DNA of 64,000 nucleotides from Bacteroidota bacterium (GTDB lineage Bacteria; Bacteroidota; Bacteroidia; UKL13-3): NCBI GenBank assembly GCA_027482225.1, contig JAIXWD010000016.1, positions 1 to 64,000 of the forward strand, read 5' to 3'. Shown piece by piece: positions 9,087 to 18,334 of this stretch (position 1 is its first letter; each line of letters starts with the position of its first letter). The notes under the pieces were generated by a model. It saw only the letters and a program-made list of their open reading frames with translations, ran no database searches and was not told where the DNA came from. The position numbers and the translations under genes were made by a program.

Positions 9087-10493
9087 TTATTTATTAATAA
9101 ACTTCGGGTTAATCAGGTTTTCAAGATTGAAAATTTCATCCCATTTTTCTTGTGTTACCAATTGTTTCTCGATAACAGCTATATCATGAACGCTTTTACC
9201 GGTTTCCAGTGCTTCTTTGGCAATATTACTACAAGCCTCGTAACCTAATATAGGATTTAATGCGGTAATAATACCAATGCTATTCATTACCATATTTTTG
9301 CATGCTTCATCGTTTGCGGTAATCCCATTAATGCATTTATCAACCAAACCTAAAATAGCATTACCCATATAGGTAAGTGATGTAAATAAACTAAATGCAA
9401 TGACTGGTTCCATCACATTAAGTTGTAATTGTCCGGCTTCTGCTGCCATACTAATAGTAACATCAGCACCAATAACATAATAAGCAGTTTGGTTTACCAC
9501 TTCAGGCATTACGGGGTTTACTTTACCTGGCATAATACTGCTCCCAGGTTGTAACTTAGGCAAATTAATTTCATTAAATCCGGTACGAGGTCCGCTACTT
9601 AATAAACGTAAGTCGTTACAAATTTTCGAAATTTTTATCGCACTTCTTTTTAAAGTTCCACTTATTAAAACATAAGCCCCGGTATCACTGGTGGCCTCAA
9701 TTAAATCACTAGCTAATGTTACATCTAATCCACTAATATTTGCTAAATATTTTACGCATAGTTCTGGATAGCCTTCTGGTGCATTAATACGGGTGCCTAT
9801 AGCAGTTGCTCCCATATTTACTTCCAGCAATAATTGCTGCATTTCTTTTATTCGTTCTATGTCTTCTTTTATGGTTGTTGCCCATCCATGAAATTCTGCA
9901 CCTAATGTCATAGGCACTGCATCTTGTAATTGGGTTCGCCCCATTTTAAGCACGGTTTTAAATTCAACAGCTTTACGACTAAACGAATCATGCAATATAA
10001 CCAGTGCGTCAACATAAGCGCTTAATTTATGGTAAAGTGCTAAACGAAATGCTGTAGGATATGCATCGTTAGTACTCTGCGAGCAGTTCACATGATTGTT
10101 GGGGTGAAGGAATTCATAATCTCCTTTTGCTTTTCCAATGTACTCTAAACCAATATTAGCAATTACTTCATTGGCATTCATATTACAACTTGTTCCCGCA
10201 CCACCTTGAATCATATCGCTAACAAATTGATCATCATATTTACCTGTAAGTAATTCATCACAGGCATAACAAATAGCATCGGTAACTTCTTTGCTTAAAA
10301 CACTGCAATCGTGGTTGGCTAGTGCAGCGGCTTTTTTTACATGCGCAAAGGCTTTAATAAACAAAGGTTCGCGAGAAATACTTATACCTGTTATGTTAAA
10401 GTTCTCTAAGGCACGTAAAGTTTGTACACCGTAATATTTTGTATTTTCTATTTCTCGTTCTCCTAAAAAGTCGTGTTCTAAACGGGTTGTCAT
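9087..10493 (-). CDS. aspA: Aspartate ammonia-lyase
   Basis: 468 aa, the length of the E. coli enzyme. AspA converts L-aspartate to fumarate and ammonia. Similarity to AspA rather than class II fumarase is strong throughout: YYGVQTLRALENFNITG, IQGGAGTSCNMNANEV, HVNCSQSTNDAYPT, KMGRTQLQDAVPMTLG, LLEVNMGATAIGT, KICNDLRLLSSGPR and the lyase signature GSSIMPGKVNPV near residue 317, with AGQLQLNVMEPV after it. The gene lies 39 nt downstream of a CoA-transferase on the same strand, so the two are probably one operon. Together they could feed carbon from aspartate into fumarate/succinate metabolism, which is inference. Confidence 0.93.
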   Translation of the reverse strand: MTTRLEHDFLGEREIENTKYYGVQTLRALENFNITGISISREPLFIKAFAHVKKAAALANHDCSVLSKEVTDAICYACDELLTGKYDDQFVSDMIQGGAGTSCNMNANEVIANIGLEYIGKAKGDYEFLHPNNHVNCSQSTNDAYPTAFRLALYHKLSAYVDALVILHDSFSRKAVEFKTVLKMGRTQLQDAVPMTLGAEFHGWATTIKEDIERIKEMQQLLLEVNMGATAIGTRINAPEGYPELCVKYLANISGLDVTLASDLIEATSDTGAYVLISGTLKRSAIKISKICNDLRLLSSGPRTGFNEINLPKLQPGSSIMPGKVNPVMPEVVNQTAYYVIGADVTISMAAEAGQLQLNVMEPVIAFSLFTSLTYMGNAILGLVDKCINGITANDEACKNMVMNSIGIITALNPILGYEACSNIAKEALETGKSVHDIAVIEKQLVTQEKWDEIFNLENLINPKFINK

Positions 10494-10532
10494 TTTTTGT
10501 ATAGTAGGTTAAGTATGCAATATATAAAACTC

Positions 10533-11813
10533 CTAGTGTTTAAAACGCTCAAATGCACTTTTTTCAAGGAATTCTCTGTGCTCGGGGTGTGCTAATTTTA
10601 TTAATGCTGTGGCACGTTGTTCCATGTTCATACCAAATAAATTAGCAGCACCATATTCTGTAACTACCCAATGTAGGTGTCCGCGTGTGGTAACTACACC
10701 AGCACCTTGGTTTAAAAATGGTACAATTCGAGATATGCCTTTTGTTGTTACAGATGGCATGGCAATGATAGGCTTACCATTTTCTGATAATGCAGCTCCT
10801 CTTATAAAATCCATTTGTCCACCAATACCTGAGTATTGATAGGTGCCAATTGAATCTGAACAAACCTGTCCGGTTAAATCAATTTCAATGGCACTATTTA
10901 TGGCTGTTACTTTTGGGTTTAAACACAATACCCTTGGGTCGTTCACATAATTCACTTCCAACGCTTTTATAATTGGATTATCGTCAGCAAAATCATATAG
11001 TTTACGGGTGCCTAAAATAAATGAGGTAACACAATAGCCATTTACAATTTTCTTTTGTGAGTTATTTATCGTGCCATTATTAATTAATGGGATAACGCCA
11101 TCTGAAAACATTTCGGTATGTATTCCTAAGTTTTTGTGGTTGGTTAAATTTTTAATTACCGAATCGGGGATAGAGCCAATGCCTAATTGTAGTGTTGCTC
11201 CATCATCAACCAGGCCTGCAACAATCTTTCCAATTTTTTCTGTTATTTCATCATTATCTTCAGCATAACTTACTTCTGGTAAATCATCTTCTACCCATAC
11301 TGTTGCATCAAATTTGTTATAATGTACAAATGCATCACCATGTACACGTGGCATGTTGGGGTTAACTTGTGCAATTACTTTTTTAGCGTTGAGCAAAGCC
11401 GAACGAGTTATATCTACAGATGTACCTAAAGAGCAATATCCATGTTTGTCTGGTGTTGAAACATGCACAATAGCCAAATCAATGGGTAAAATGTTGCGAT
11501 TAAACAATAAAGGAATCTCACTTAAAAAAACAGGCAAATAATCACCCATTCCACTATTTACTGCTTTACGGTTGCTTTCTGACACGAATAATGAATTCAT
11601 GAAAAAGTGTCCAGCTAAGTTTGGGTCATTCATGTCTACGCCCTGTTGTGTAATACTTACCAGTTCTACATTTTGTAAACGTTCTTTTTGGTCGAACATT
11701 TTATTTATAAGGTGCACTGGTGTAGCAGCGCTTCCTTGTAAAAATACGCGTGTGTGTGATTGTAATAATTTCAGTGCTTCCTCGGCAGATACATATTTGG
11801 TTAATATCTTCAT
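10533..11813 (-). CDS. Acetyl-CoA hydrolase/transferase family protein (4-hydroxybutyrate CoA-transferase-like)
   Basis: 426 aa. The family moves CoA between short acyl acids through a glutamyl-CoA thioester. Visible motifs: FLQGSAATPVHL near 24, HVSTPDKHGYCSLGTSVD near 117, GATLQLGIGSIPD near 205, GIHTEMFSDGVIPL near 230 (Glu234 is the probable catalytic residue by analogy with the family) and the C-terminal TEYGAANLFG with RATALIKLAHPEHRE. The best guess is an acetate- or succinate-using CoA-transferase of the 4-hydroxybutyrate CoA-transferase branch; substrates are unproven. It is first in a likely operon with aspA. Start is the ATG at 11813; its leader is shared with the divergent cls promoter. 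Confidence 0.85.
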   Translation of the reverse strand: MKILTKYVSAEEALKLLQSHTRVFLQGSAATPVHLINKMFDQKERLQNVELVSITQQGVDMNDPNLAGHFFMNSLFVSESNRKAVNSGMGDYLPVFLSEIPLLFNRNILPIDLAIVHVSTPDKHGYCSLGTSVDITRSALLNAKKVIAQVNPNMPRVHGDAFVHYNKFDATVWVEDDLPEVSYAEDNDEITEKIGKIVAGLVDDGATLQLGIGSIPDSVIKNLTNHKNLGIHTEMFSDGVIPLINNGTINNSQKKIVNGYCVTSFILGTRKLYDFADDNPIIKALEVNYVNDPRVLCLNPKVTAINSAIEIDLTGQVCSDSIGTYQYSGIGGQMDFIRGAALSENGKPIIAMPSVTTKGISRIVPFLNQGAGVVTTRGHLHWVVTEYGAANLFGMNMEQRATALIKLAHPEHREFLEKSAFERFKH

Positions 11814-11890
11814 CTGGTTATTTTTACAGTATAAGCAAGTAAGTTAAATTTTATCTTAATACACAAATGATATAATTCACCATTTGCACT

Positions 11891-11898
11891 TAAATTTG
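11891..11898 (+). promoter_or_regulatory. -7 box of cls, four bases before its start codon
   Basis: TAAATTTG matches TAnnTTTG. Only four bases separate it from the GTG start at 11903, so the transcript would be leaderless or nearly so. No good -33 TTTG is seen at 19-21 nt. Confidence 0.45.
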
Positions 11899-11902
11899 TT
11901 GA

Positions 11903-13081
11903 GTGATTAATGACCTGTTTAAAGTTAAGTCCAATCTAACAAATAACCGTATTACCCTTGTAAATAGTGGTCCACCTTTTTTTGATTTGTTGTTACAACT
12001 CATAAAAGATGCTAAGTACGTTATTCATTTACAGTTTTATATTTTTGATTTAGATACAACTGGAATGCTTGTTTTTGAAGAATTAAAACAAGCTGTTAAG
12101 CGAGGTGTGTCTGTTTTTGTAGTGGTTGATGCTTATGCTAGCGAACACATTACACTTGAAAAATCTAGTTTATTCACCACAAATGGTATTTACATAAAAC
12201 GATTTTCGCCACTCAAAACTAAGTATGGTTATGGTATTGGTCGTAGGTTACACCATAAAATAGTTTGGGTTGATGGGCATAATGCCTTGGTTGGAGGAAT
12301 AAATATAGCAGATAAATACAGCGGTTATCACGGAGAAACACCTTGGCTAGATTTTGCGGTTAAAGTGGAAGGCCCGTTATGTAATGATATTAAAAAGACT
12401 TGTGATGAATTAATACCTAAAAGATTATTAAAACAGGTGTATCGTAAATTGCCCAAAGCGGTTTTTAGTGATGATTTACCTCATCAATCACGCATAAGAA
12501 AAAATGATTGGTTTAGGTCGCGTATTGAAATATCGCGCAGCTATAGGCAAGCATTTAGGCGTGCTAATAAAACTATTACCGTAGTAGCGAGCTATTTTTT
12601 GCCAGGTAATAGGGTTCGTAGATTAATAAAAAACGCCTCCGAACGTGGGGTTCATGTTACGGTTATTTTAGTAGGGAATAGTGATGTTCCGCTTGTTAAA
12701 TCTGCCATGACATATTTATATGATTGGATGCTACGTAATAACTTATCAATATATGAATGGAATAACTCTATTTTACATGGCAAAATCGCTATAGCAGATG
12801 GCTGGTGGACAACCATTGGATCTTATAATTTAAATGCATTAAGCGATTATGGAAGTTTGGAATTAAATATAGAAATTTACAATAAGCAGTTTGCTTCGGA
12901 TACCGAAAAAGTTTTACAGTATTACCTTGAATCAGGTTGTAAACAAGTAAAGAGAGAGCAGCATGCAAAAGCTAAAAACTGGTTTGTACAATTAGGCAGA
13001 TGGTTTAGTTATACAGCCATTCGTATGGCCTTGCGTTTGTTATTTGGATTGATGCAAATTCGTAAACCATCACATTTCTAA
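11903..13081 (+). CDS. cls: Cardiolipin synthase-type phospholipase D family protein
   Basis: 392 aa. Two HKD motifs mark the PLD superfamily: HHKIVWVDGHNALVGG (H117, K119, D124) and LHGKIAIADGWWTTIGS near 290. Order and spacing fit cardiolipin synthase (ClsB-like, without the N-terminal membrane segments of ClsA), which joins two phosphatidylglycerols, or phosphatidylglycerol and phosphatidylethanolamine. Start is a GTG at 11903; no in-frame ATG precedes the first conserved strand. The last 12 nt overlap the end of the convergent DUF3817 gene. A basic C-terminal tail (RMALRLLFGLMQIRK) could touch the membrane. Other PLD-family activities are possible. Confidence 0.82.
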   Translation: MINDLFKVKSNLTNNRITLVNSGPPFFDLLLQLIKDAKYVIHLQFYIFDLDTTGMLVFEELKQAVKRGVSVFVVVDAYASEHITLEKSSLFTTNGIYIKRFSPLKTKYGYGIGRRLHHKIVWVDGHNALVGGINIADKYSGYHGETPWLDFAVKVEGPLCNDIKKTCDELIPKRLLKQVYRKLPKAVFSDDLPHQSRIRKNDWFRSRIEISRSYRQAFRRANKTITVVASYFLPGNRVRRLIKNASERGVHVTVILVGNSDVPLVKSAMTYLYDWMLRNNLSIYEWNNSILHGKIAIADGWWTTIGSYNLNALSDYGSLELNIEIYNKQFASDTEKVLQYYLESGCKQVKREQHAKAKNWFVQLGRWFSYTAIRMALRLLFGLMQIRKPSHF

Positions 13082-13375
13082 TTCGTGTTTAAGTTGCTTG
13101 TCTAATATAAAAGTACCAAAAGGAATAAAAGAGGCAATGAACGCCCAAGCTAATTTACCAAATTTCCAACCTGCATTGATGGAAGCTTGTAGCAAGGTAA
13201 TCATGTATCCAACAAATAATACACCATGAGCCCAACCTATATACTTTACAAATAAAGGCATATCAAATAAGTACTTTAATGGCATGGCTATAAACAATAG
13301 CAGTACAAAGCTCCAGCCTTCTAGTACGGCAACTTTTCTAAAACGGTTTACTGATTTTTTAGCGTTAATATCCAT
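13070..13375 (-). CDS. DUF3817 integral membrane protein
   Basis: 101 aa with three hydrophobic segments (about 15-35, 42-62 and 74-92). The pattern FRKVAVLEGWSFVLLLFIAMPLKY, with GWAHGVLFVGYM after it, is typical of DUF3817 proteins, whose function is unknown. The gene is convergent with cls and overlaps it by 12 nt. Confidence 0.8.
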   Translation of the reverse strand: MDINAKKSVNRFRKVAVLEGWSFVLLLFIAMPLKYLFDMPLFVKYIGWAHGVLFVGYMITLLQASINAGWKFGKLAWAFIASFIPFGTFILDKQLKHELEM

Positions 13376-13465
13376 AAAAATTTAGGTTACTAAAGTATAC
13401 GTAATTTATATAATAAAGTGCCGAAGTAATTGTTTAATTAGCTATCCTATCAATTAATTGTGCGC

Positions 13466-13915
13466 TTATAACAACTGTTTGGTGTGGGCTTTAGTATCCA
13501 CCTTTTCAATCACTTTTTCAATCTTACCTTTTTCATCAATTACAAAAGTGCTGCGTAATATGCCCATGTATTTTTTACCATACATACTTTTTTCGCCCCA
13601 AGCACCAAATGCTTCAGCAACACTATGATCTTCATCGGCAAGTAAACTAAATGGCAATTCATACTTTTCTATAAATTTCACGTGCGATTTTACACCATCA
13701 GGGCTTACTCCTAATACCTCATAACCTGCTGCTTGAAAACGGCTATAATTATCTCTTAAATCGCAGGCTTCGGCTGTACAACCTGGTGTGCTATCTTTAG
13801 GGTAAAAATAAAGCACCAACTTTTTGCCTTTGTAATCACTTAATTTAATGTTTTCTCCTTTTTCGTTTATTCCTTTAAATGCGGGCGCTTTGTCGCCTTC
13901 TTTTAATAATGCCAT
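13466..13915 (-). CDS. bcp: Thiol peroxidase, Bcp/PrxQ type
   Basis: 149 aa. Reduces hydrogen and organic peroxides with thioredoxin-type donors in the cytoplasm. The motif YPKDSTPGCTAEACDLRD contains the peroxidatic Cys and, five residues on, the resolving Cys typical of the BCP/PrxQ alpha class. The conserved FSLLADEDHSVAEAFGAW and RSTFVIDEKGKI follow. It lies 21 nt downstream of the M23 peptidase gene on the same strand and may be cotranscribed with it. Confidence 0.93.
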   Translation of the reverse strand: MALLKEGDKAPAFKGINEKGENIKLSDYKGKKLVLYFYPKDSTPGCTAEACDLRDNYSRFQAAGYEVLGVSPDGVKSHVKFIEKYELPFSLLADEDHSVAEAFGAWGEKSMYGKKYMGILRSTFVIDEKGKIEKVIEKVDTKAHTKQLL

Positions 13916-13936
13916 CTTTTTATCAATTTAAATATG

Positions 13937-15664
13937 TTATTTTTTAAAAATTACGTCACTTTTCCAAGTGGCTGTGTTTCCTTTTTTATCTATAACAATA
14001 ATGTTTAATTCTTGTTTTTGGTTAAATATGGTTTTGTTATCAAATTCGTATTGTAATATATCATTTTTAGCATCATAATCTAACAAAATCCAAGAGCCAT
14101 TTATATAACCATTGTATGAGCTTATTCCACTCATGTTATCGGTAGTTTTAATCAATAGTTTTGTGGTGTCGGTTAATTCATTTTTTGCACTTAAACCTAT
14201 CACTTTTATTGTTGGTGAAATACTATCTGCAATGATTACATAAGTGCCAAAGTTTCCTGTTAATGCTGTTACCTTTCCTTGTTTGTATTCTCCACCTACA
14301 GAACTTAAACTGCCATCTTTTTTTATTGATGCCAATAATAGTTTTGATGATGGAATTCTAGCTGTGTCTGTATCTATAGAAATGCCAATTGGTTTGTGTA
14401 GCGGAGTATTGGATGTGTGTATTTGATATGCAGCAGATAAGATTCCTTTTATATTAGGTTTGGTAACTAAAATGCATGGGTTTAATGTATCGTAAAGCAC
14501 ACCTTCTGGAATAGAAATTGTTATGCCATCGCGTTTAAATATTTGTTTGCTGTTAGGATACCAAACGATATCGTTACAAGGTGTTTCGCTATATGCCGTT
14601 TTGTTATTTGACTTTATTTTAGCATAAAAAGTATGCGATCTTCCATCAAAGTCGCCTATACAAAATTGTATGGTATGCACCAGTGTATCATCAATTAAAA
14701 CCTTCCCTTTATTGCGTATGTATGGGTATACTTGAGCTTTGTTTCCATCATCTATAAAACACTTTTGTATTCTATACCCATCGCGTTTATATAGGTCGTA
14801 ATCTATGTGTGTATTTATGTATTTGGTTTCCACAAAATTTACCCTATCAATCCTATACGAGAAACGTTTAATTTGATTAAAGAAAAAATCAGTACAATAA
14901 ATACTGTATGTTTTGTTTTCATTCATCAAATAATCATAAGCTTCAATCCCAAATCCAGTAAGTCCTTTAGCTATTGTTAATGTATCTAATAATAAGGTTC
15001 CGCTATCCGTTTTAATACTATTATTATCGTTAATAGCAATATTATGTTGAACTATTGGTCGGTTATTATTAAGTGCATATACAACCAAACGTTTTAATAT
15101 AGGGTTAAACAAATCTACTCCCGGAATTCCGAATAATTGTGGGTTTATTGTTTCTTCTTGTTTGGTATCTCTAATTTCAAAATGTAAATGTGGGCCAGTG
15201 CTTCCTCCGCTATTGCCGCTCCAACCAATAATTTCCCCTTTTTTTATTTTGATCAAATCTTTAGTAGGAAAGTTATCTAACTCAAACTTCTGTTCTTGGT
15301 AGTGTATTGATTTAATGTAAGATGCAATTGTACCTTCGTATTTAAGTAAATGAGCATAAACGCTTGTATAACCGTTAGGGTGATTAATGTAAACAGCCTT
15401 ACCATAACCTACTGCAGATACTTTTATCCGCGATACGTAACCGTCTGCTATCGCATAAATAGGTAAGCCTTCTTTCTCAAAAGTGCGAATGTCCATGCCA
15501 CTATGGAAATGGTTATCACGTAGCGAACCAAATGGTGCACTTAAATAAAGTGGGGTATCCATTGGTGCAATAAAATAATTTACAGGATAATGCTGTGCTT
15601 TAACAGGAATAATGCCAACAAGCGAGGCAATAAATAACAGGTATATTTTCTTCTGGAGAAGCAT
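13937..15664 (-). CDS. Secreted M23 (LytM-type) metallopeptidase
   Basis: 575 aa with a signal peptide ending VKAQ (residues 1-24). The M23 domain spans about 35-190: the first zinc ligands are in HSGMD (H54, D58), followed by YAIADGYVSRI, YGKAVYINHPNGYTSVYAHL and GPHLHFEI (HxH near 159). Such enzymes cut peptide cross-links of peptidoglycan. About 380 further residues look like beta-sandwich domains, including one near the end resembling bacterial Ig-like or cell-wall associated domains. The start of the M23 domain so near the N-terminus, with a long C-terminal extension, is common in Bacteroidota. Likely acts in the periplasm or on the outer surface. Confidence 0.87.
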   Translation of the reverse strand: MLLQKKIYLLFIASLVGIIPVKAQHYPVNYFIAPMDTPLYLSAPFGSLRDNHFHSGMDIRTFEKEGLPIYAIADGYVSRIKVSAVGYGKAVYINHPNGYTSVYAHLLKYEGTIASYIKSIHYQEQKFELDNFPTKDLIKIKKGEIIGWSGNSGGSTGPHLHFEIRDTKQEETINPQLFGIPGVDLFNPILKRLVVYALNNNRPIVQHNIAINDNNSIKTDSGTLLLDTLTIAKGLTGFGIEAYDYLMNENKTYSIYCTDFFFNQIKRFSYRIDRVNFVETKYINTHIDYDLYKRDGYRIQKCFIDDGNKAQVYPYIRNKGKVLIDDTLVHTIQFCIGDFDGRSHTFYAKIKSNNKTAYSETPCNDIVWYPNSKQIFKRDGITISIPEGVLYDTLNPCILVTKPNIKGILSAAYQIHTSNTPLHKPIGISIDTDTARIPSSKLLLASIKKDGSLSSVGGEYKQGKVTALTGNFGTYVIIADSISPTIKVIGLSAKNELTDTTKLLIKTTDNMSGISSYNGYINGSWILLDYDAKNDILQYEFDNKTIFNQKQELNIIVIDKKGNTATWKSDVIFKK

Positions 15665-15735
15665 TATTCTTTAGTTGAAATTTGTTTCTGTAAATATACT
15701 GAAGCGCTTTTAATCTATATCCCTGTATTTTTACA

Positions 15736-16344
15736 TTATTTAATGTTACACTTTAACATGGGCTTATCATCAATAAAACCTTCTAGCTTATCTCCAACAT
15801 TAACTTTACTAACTCCTGCTGGTGTTCCTGTATATATTAAATCGCCAACTTTAAGGGTAAAGTACTGCGATACAAAACCTATTATCTCTTCAAACGTGAA
15901 AATCATATGAGATGTATTTCCTTGTTGTACTATTTCATCGTTTTTCTTTAAACTAAAGTTGATGTTTGATAAATCTATACCTTCTACATTTATAAAATCA
16001 CCAATAGGTGCAGAACCATCAAATGCTTTTGCTAGTTCCCAAGGCAATCCTTTTTCTTTTAGTTTTGATTGCATATCACGTGCAGTAAAATCAATTCCTA
16101 ATCCAATTTCTGTAAAATAATTACGTGCGAATTTGGGCTGGATTTTTTTTCCCATTTTGCTAATTTTTATTACCAACTCTACTTCATGATGTATGTCGTT
16201 ACTAAATTCGGGATGAAAAAAATCCTCTCCATTTTTTAATAAGGCAGTATCTGGTTTACTAAAAATTACTGGGTTTTCTGGAACTTCATTTCCCAATTCT
16301 TTAGCGTGTTCGCTGTAATTTCTGCCTACACAAAGTATTTTCAT
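15736..16344 (-). CDS. Fumarylacetoacetate hydrolase family protein (202 aa short form)
   Basis: 202 aa, the single-domain FAH fold. Starts MKILCVGRNYSEHAKELGNE, has HHEVELVIKISKMGKKI (metal ligands), IGLGIDFTARDMQ, KGLPWELAKAFDGSAPIG and GDLIYTGTPAGVSKVNVGD. This subgroup includes acylpyruvases and oxaloacetate decarboxylases/tautomerases (YcgM/FAHD1-like), so a dicarbonyl-acid activity is likely. Only about 35% of its length is shared in motif with the longer FAH protein at 7570, so this is not a recent duplicate. Start is the ATG at 16344. Confidence 0.87.
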   Translation of the reverse strand: MKILCVGRNYSEHAKELGNEVPENPVIFSKPDTALLKNGEDFFHPEFSNDIHHEVELVIKISKMGKKIQPKFARNYFTEIGLGIDFTARDMQSKLKEKGLPWELAKAFDGSAPIGDFINVEGIDLSNINFSLKKNDEIVQQGNTSHMIFTFEEIIGFVSQYFTLKVGDLIYTGTPAGVSKVNVGDKLEGFIDDKPMLKCNIK

Positions 16345-16428
16345 ATTGGTGTGTTTATTGCTAAAAATGAACCTAAAAGTGGCTTTTAAAATGCGGGTAG
16401 TTTTTTAAAGAATTAATAGTGTAATTTC

Positions 16429-18129
16429 TTATAACTTATTTAGCTCTGCTTTTACAAATTCCATCAACGATTTTATGTAAGTATCGCTGAAATTAAATTC
16501 AACTCCCGCTGTTTTATATATTTCTCCAATTGGTTTTGTGTATCCAAGGCTTAAAGCTTCCTTATACTGTTTTACTGCTTTGCTTTTATCGGTTAAAAAA
16601 TTACGCCACACACCCAATGCTCCTAATTGCGCCATGCCATATTCTATATAATAAAATGGTACTTCAAATAAGTGTAATTGTTTTTGCCACGTATATGATT
16701 GCACTTGCTCGTATCCACTCCAATCTACCATACCTGTGCCAAACTCTTTGCTTAATTCAATCCAATATAATTTGCGTTCATCGGCTGTATGTTTAGGATG
16801 CGTGTATATCCAATGTTGAAACTTATCTATTGTTGCAATCCATGGTAACACTTTTATGATGCCTTCTAGGTGTTCTTCTTTTGCACGTTTAAATTCTTCA
16901 GGTGTACGGTAAAATTCATCTTGGCCATCATAGCTAATTAATTCCATACTCATGCTTGCTAATTCTGCAACTTCGCTCGGGCAGTTTTTAAATGCAGCTA
17001 ATTCTAAATCTTTACTTAGAAATGAATGTACTGCATGTCCACCTTCATGAACCATGGTTTCTACATCACGTGTTGATGATGCTGCATTCATAAATATAAA
17101 TGGCACATTGGTTTCTGCCATTGGGTAATTATAACCACCAGGTGCTTTCCCTTTTCTGCTTTCTAAATCTAATCGTTGCATGTTATCCATGGTTTCTATA
17201 CACCATGCAAAATAGTCATCTACCTTACGGAAGCATTTTACGGTTTTATCTAATAAATCAGATCCACTAGTAAATGGCTCCAAGGCTTCTCGGTTTTGTG
17301 TATCTACTTCTAAGTCCCAAGGACGAAGTTGATATCCCAACTCATTGGTGCGTTTTTCGTTAAATTGTTTTATTAATGGAACTACTTCTTGTTGAATGGC
17401 TGCATGAAATGCAAAACAATCTTCAGGGGCATAATCAAACCTGCCTAAGGCTGCAAACATATAATCACGGTAATTTTCGAAACCTGCATTTAAAGCTACT
17501 TGGTTACGTAATGCAATAAGTTTATTAAACAATTCATCCAACTCTTGTGCATGGGCTAAACGCTTGTCATTTATTTTTATAAATGCAGCTTCGCGTTTTG
17601 CTCTATCGGGGTTTTTTAAAAAGTTTGCTGCTTGTTGTAAGGTTAATTCTTTACCCTCTATCTCAACTGTTAAGCCGCCAATTATACTTCCATACTTTTG
17701 ACTTTCTGTTGCGATTTCGGCCATTAATGGCACGTTTGCTTCTCTAAATATTTCAATTTCTTTTTTTATGCCTCTCATATAAATAAAATACTTTTCTTCT
17801 TCCAATTCATTAATAAATGGGCATTCAACTAATTTTCTATTTAGCTTATCATTAATCGGTGATATTTGCGGTTCTATTTCGGTAACAAAAAACAAATACG
17901 CGTTTTCAAGCTCTTTGTCTTCGGTGTTACAAGTCATTTTAACATAACGCCAAGCTAAGTCTTCACTTACAAAAGCCTCTAGTTCGCTGCGATCTTTCAA
18001 CCAGTTTTCTAAATCGTTTATGCTGTTAATAGGTCTTTCAAGCAATTGGTTAAAGTATGGTGCAAGTATATCCCACGATGTAATTTTTATTTTATTGGGC
18101 AAAAATCTGCGTTGTGTTATTGTAATCAT
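16429..18129 (-). CDS. M3 family oligoendopeptidase
   Basis: 566 aa, cytoplasmic. M3 enzymes (PepF type) hydrolyse short peptides. The zinc motif HEGGH is seen in TMVHEGGHAVHSFLS near residue 360, with the downstream Glu ligand in the following helix (SEVAELASMSMELI). The N-terminal helical half (FNQLLERPINSINDLENWL) and the C-terminal FEVPFYYIEYGMAQLGALGVW are characteristic of bacterial oligoendopeptidase F relatives. No signal peptide. It stands 84 nt upstream of the FAH gene on the same strand and could share its transcript. Confidence 0.9.
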   Translation of the reverse strand: MITITQRRFLPNKIKITSWDILAPYFNQLLERPINSINDLENWLKDRSELEAFVSEDLAWRYVKMTCNTEDKELENAYLFFVTEIEPQISPINDKLNRKLVECPFINELEEEKYFIYMRGIKKEIEIFREANVPLMAEIATESQKYGSIIGGLTVEIEGKELTLQQAANFLKNPDRAKREAAFIKINDKRLAHAQELDELFNKLIALRNQVALNAGFENYRDYMFAALGRFDYAPEDCFAFHAAIQQEVVPLIKQFNEKRTNELGYQLRPWDLEVDTQNREALEPFTSGSDLLDKTVKCFRKVDDYFAWCIETMDNMQRLDLESRKGKAPGGYNYPMAETNVPFIFMNAASSTRDVETMVHEGGHAVHSFLSKDLELAAFKNCPSEVAELASMSMELISYDGQDEFYRTPEEFKRAKEEHLEGIIKVLPWIATIDKFQHWIYTHPKHTADERKLYWIELSKEFGTGMVDWSGYEQVQSYTWQKQLHLFEVPFYYIEYGMAQLGALGVWRNFLTDKSKAVKQYKEALSLGYTKPIGEIYKTAGVEFNFSDTYIKSLMEFVKAELNKL

Positions 18130-18322
18130 ATTGGATGATAAATTTATTAATGCGAGTTTAAGAATATTGTGTGAATATTTGATATATAACTTAAATCATA
18201 CGATTGATATGCGCTTGGTTATGGTTTTTTATTTTGGTTTAATGCGGAATTTAAAATACAATTATCAAATTGGTTAAATGATATATTTTACTTGTAATCA
18301 AATCTTAATGGTTATTTGTTGT

Positions 18323-18330
18323 TATATTTG
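18323..18330 (+). promoter_or_regulatory. -7 box of the SOUL gene, four bases before its ATG
   Basis: TATATTTG matches TAnnTTTG. It ends four bases before the ATG at 18335, the same spacing as at cls, so a leaderless transcript is likely. The nearest TTG upstream is too far for a normal -33 box. Confidence 0.4.
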
Positions 18331-18334
18331 TACC

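Noticed and set aside
7570-16344. Two FAH-family genes as a recent duplication
   Set aside because: They belong to different length classes and share only the fold-level motifs.
16530-16796. ORF antisense to the M3 peptidase
   Set aside because: Cys- and Leu-rich shadow of a confirmed gene on the other strand.
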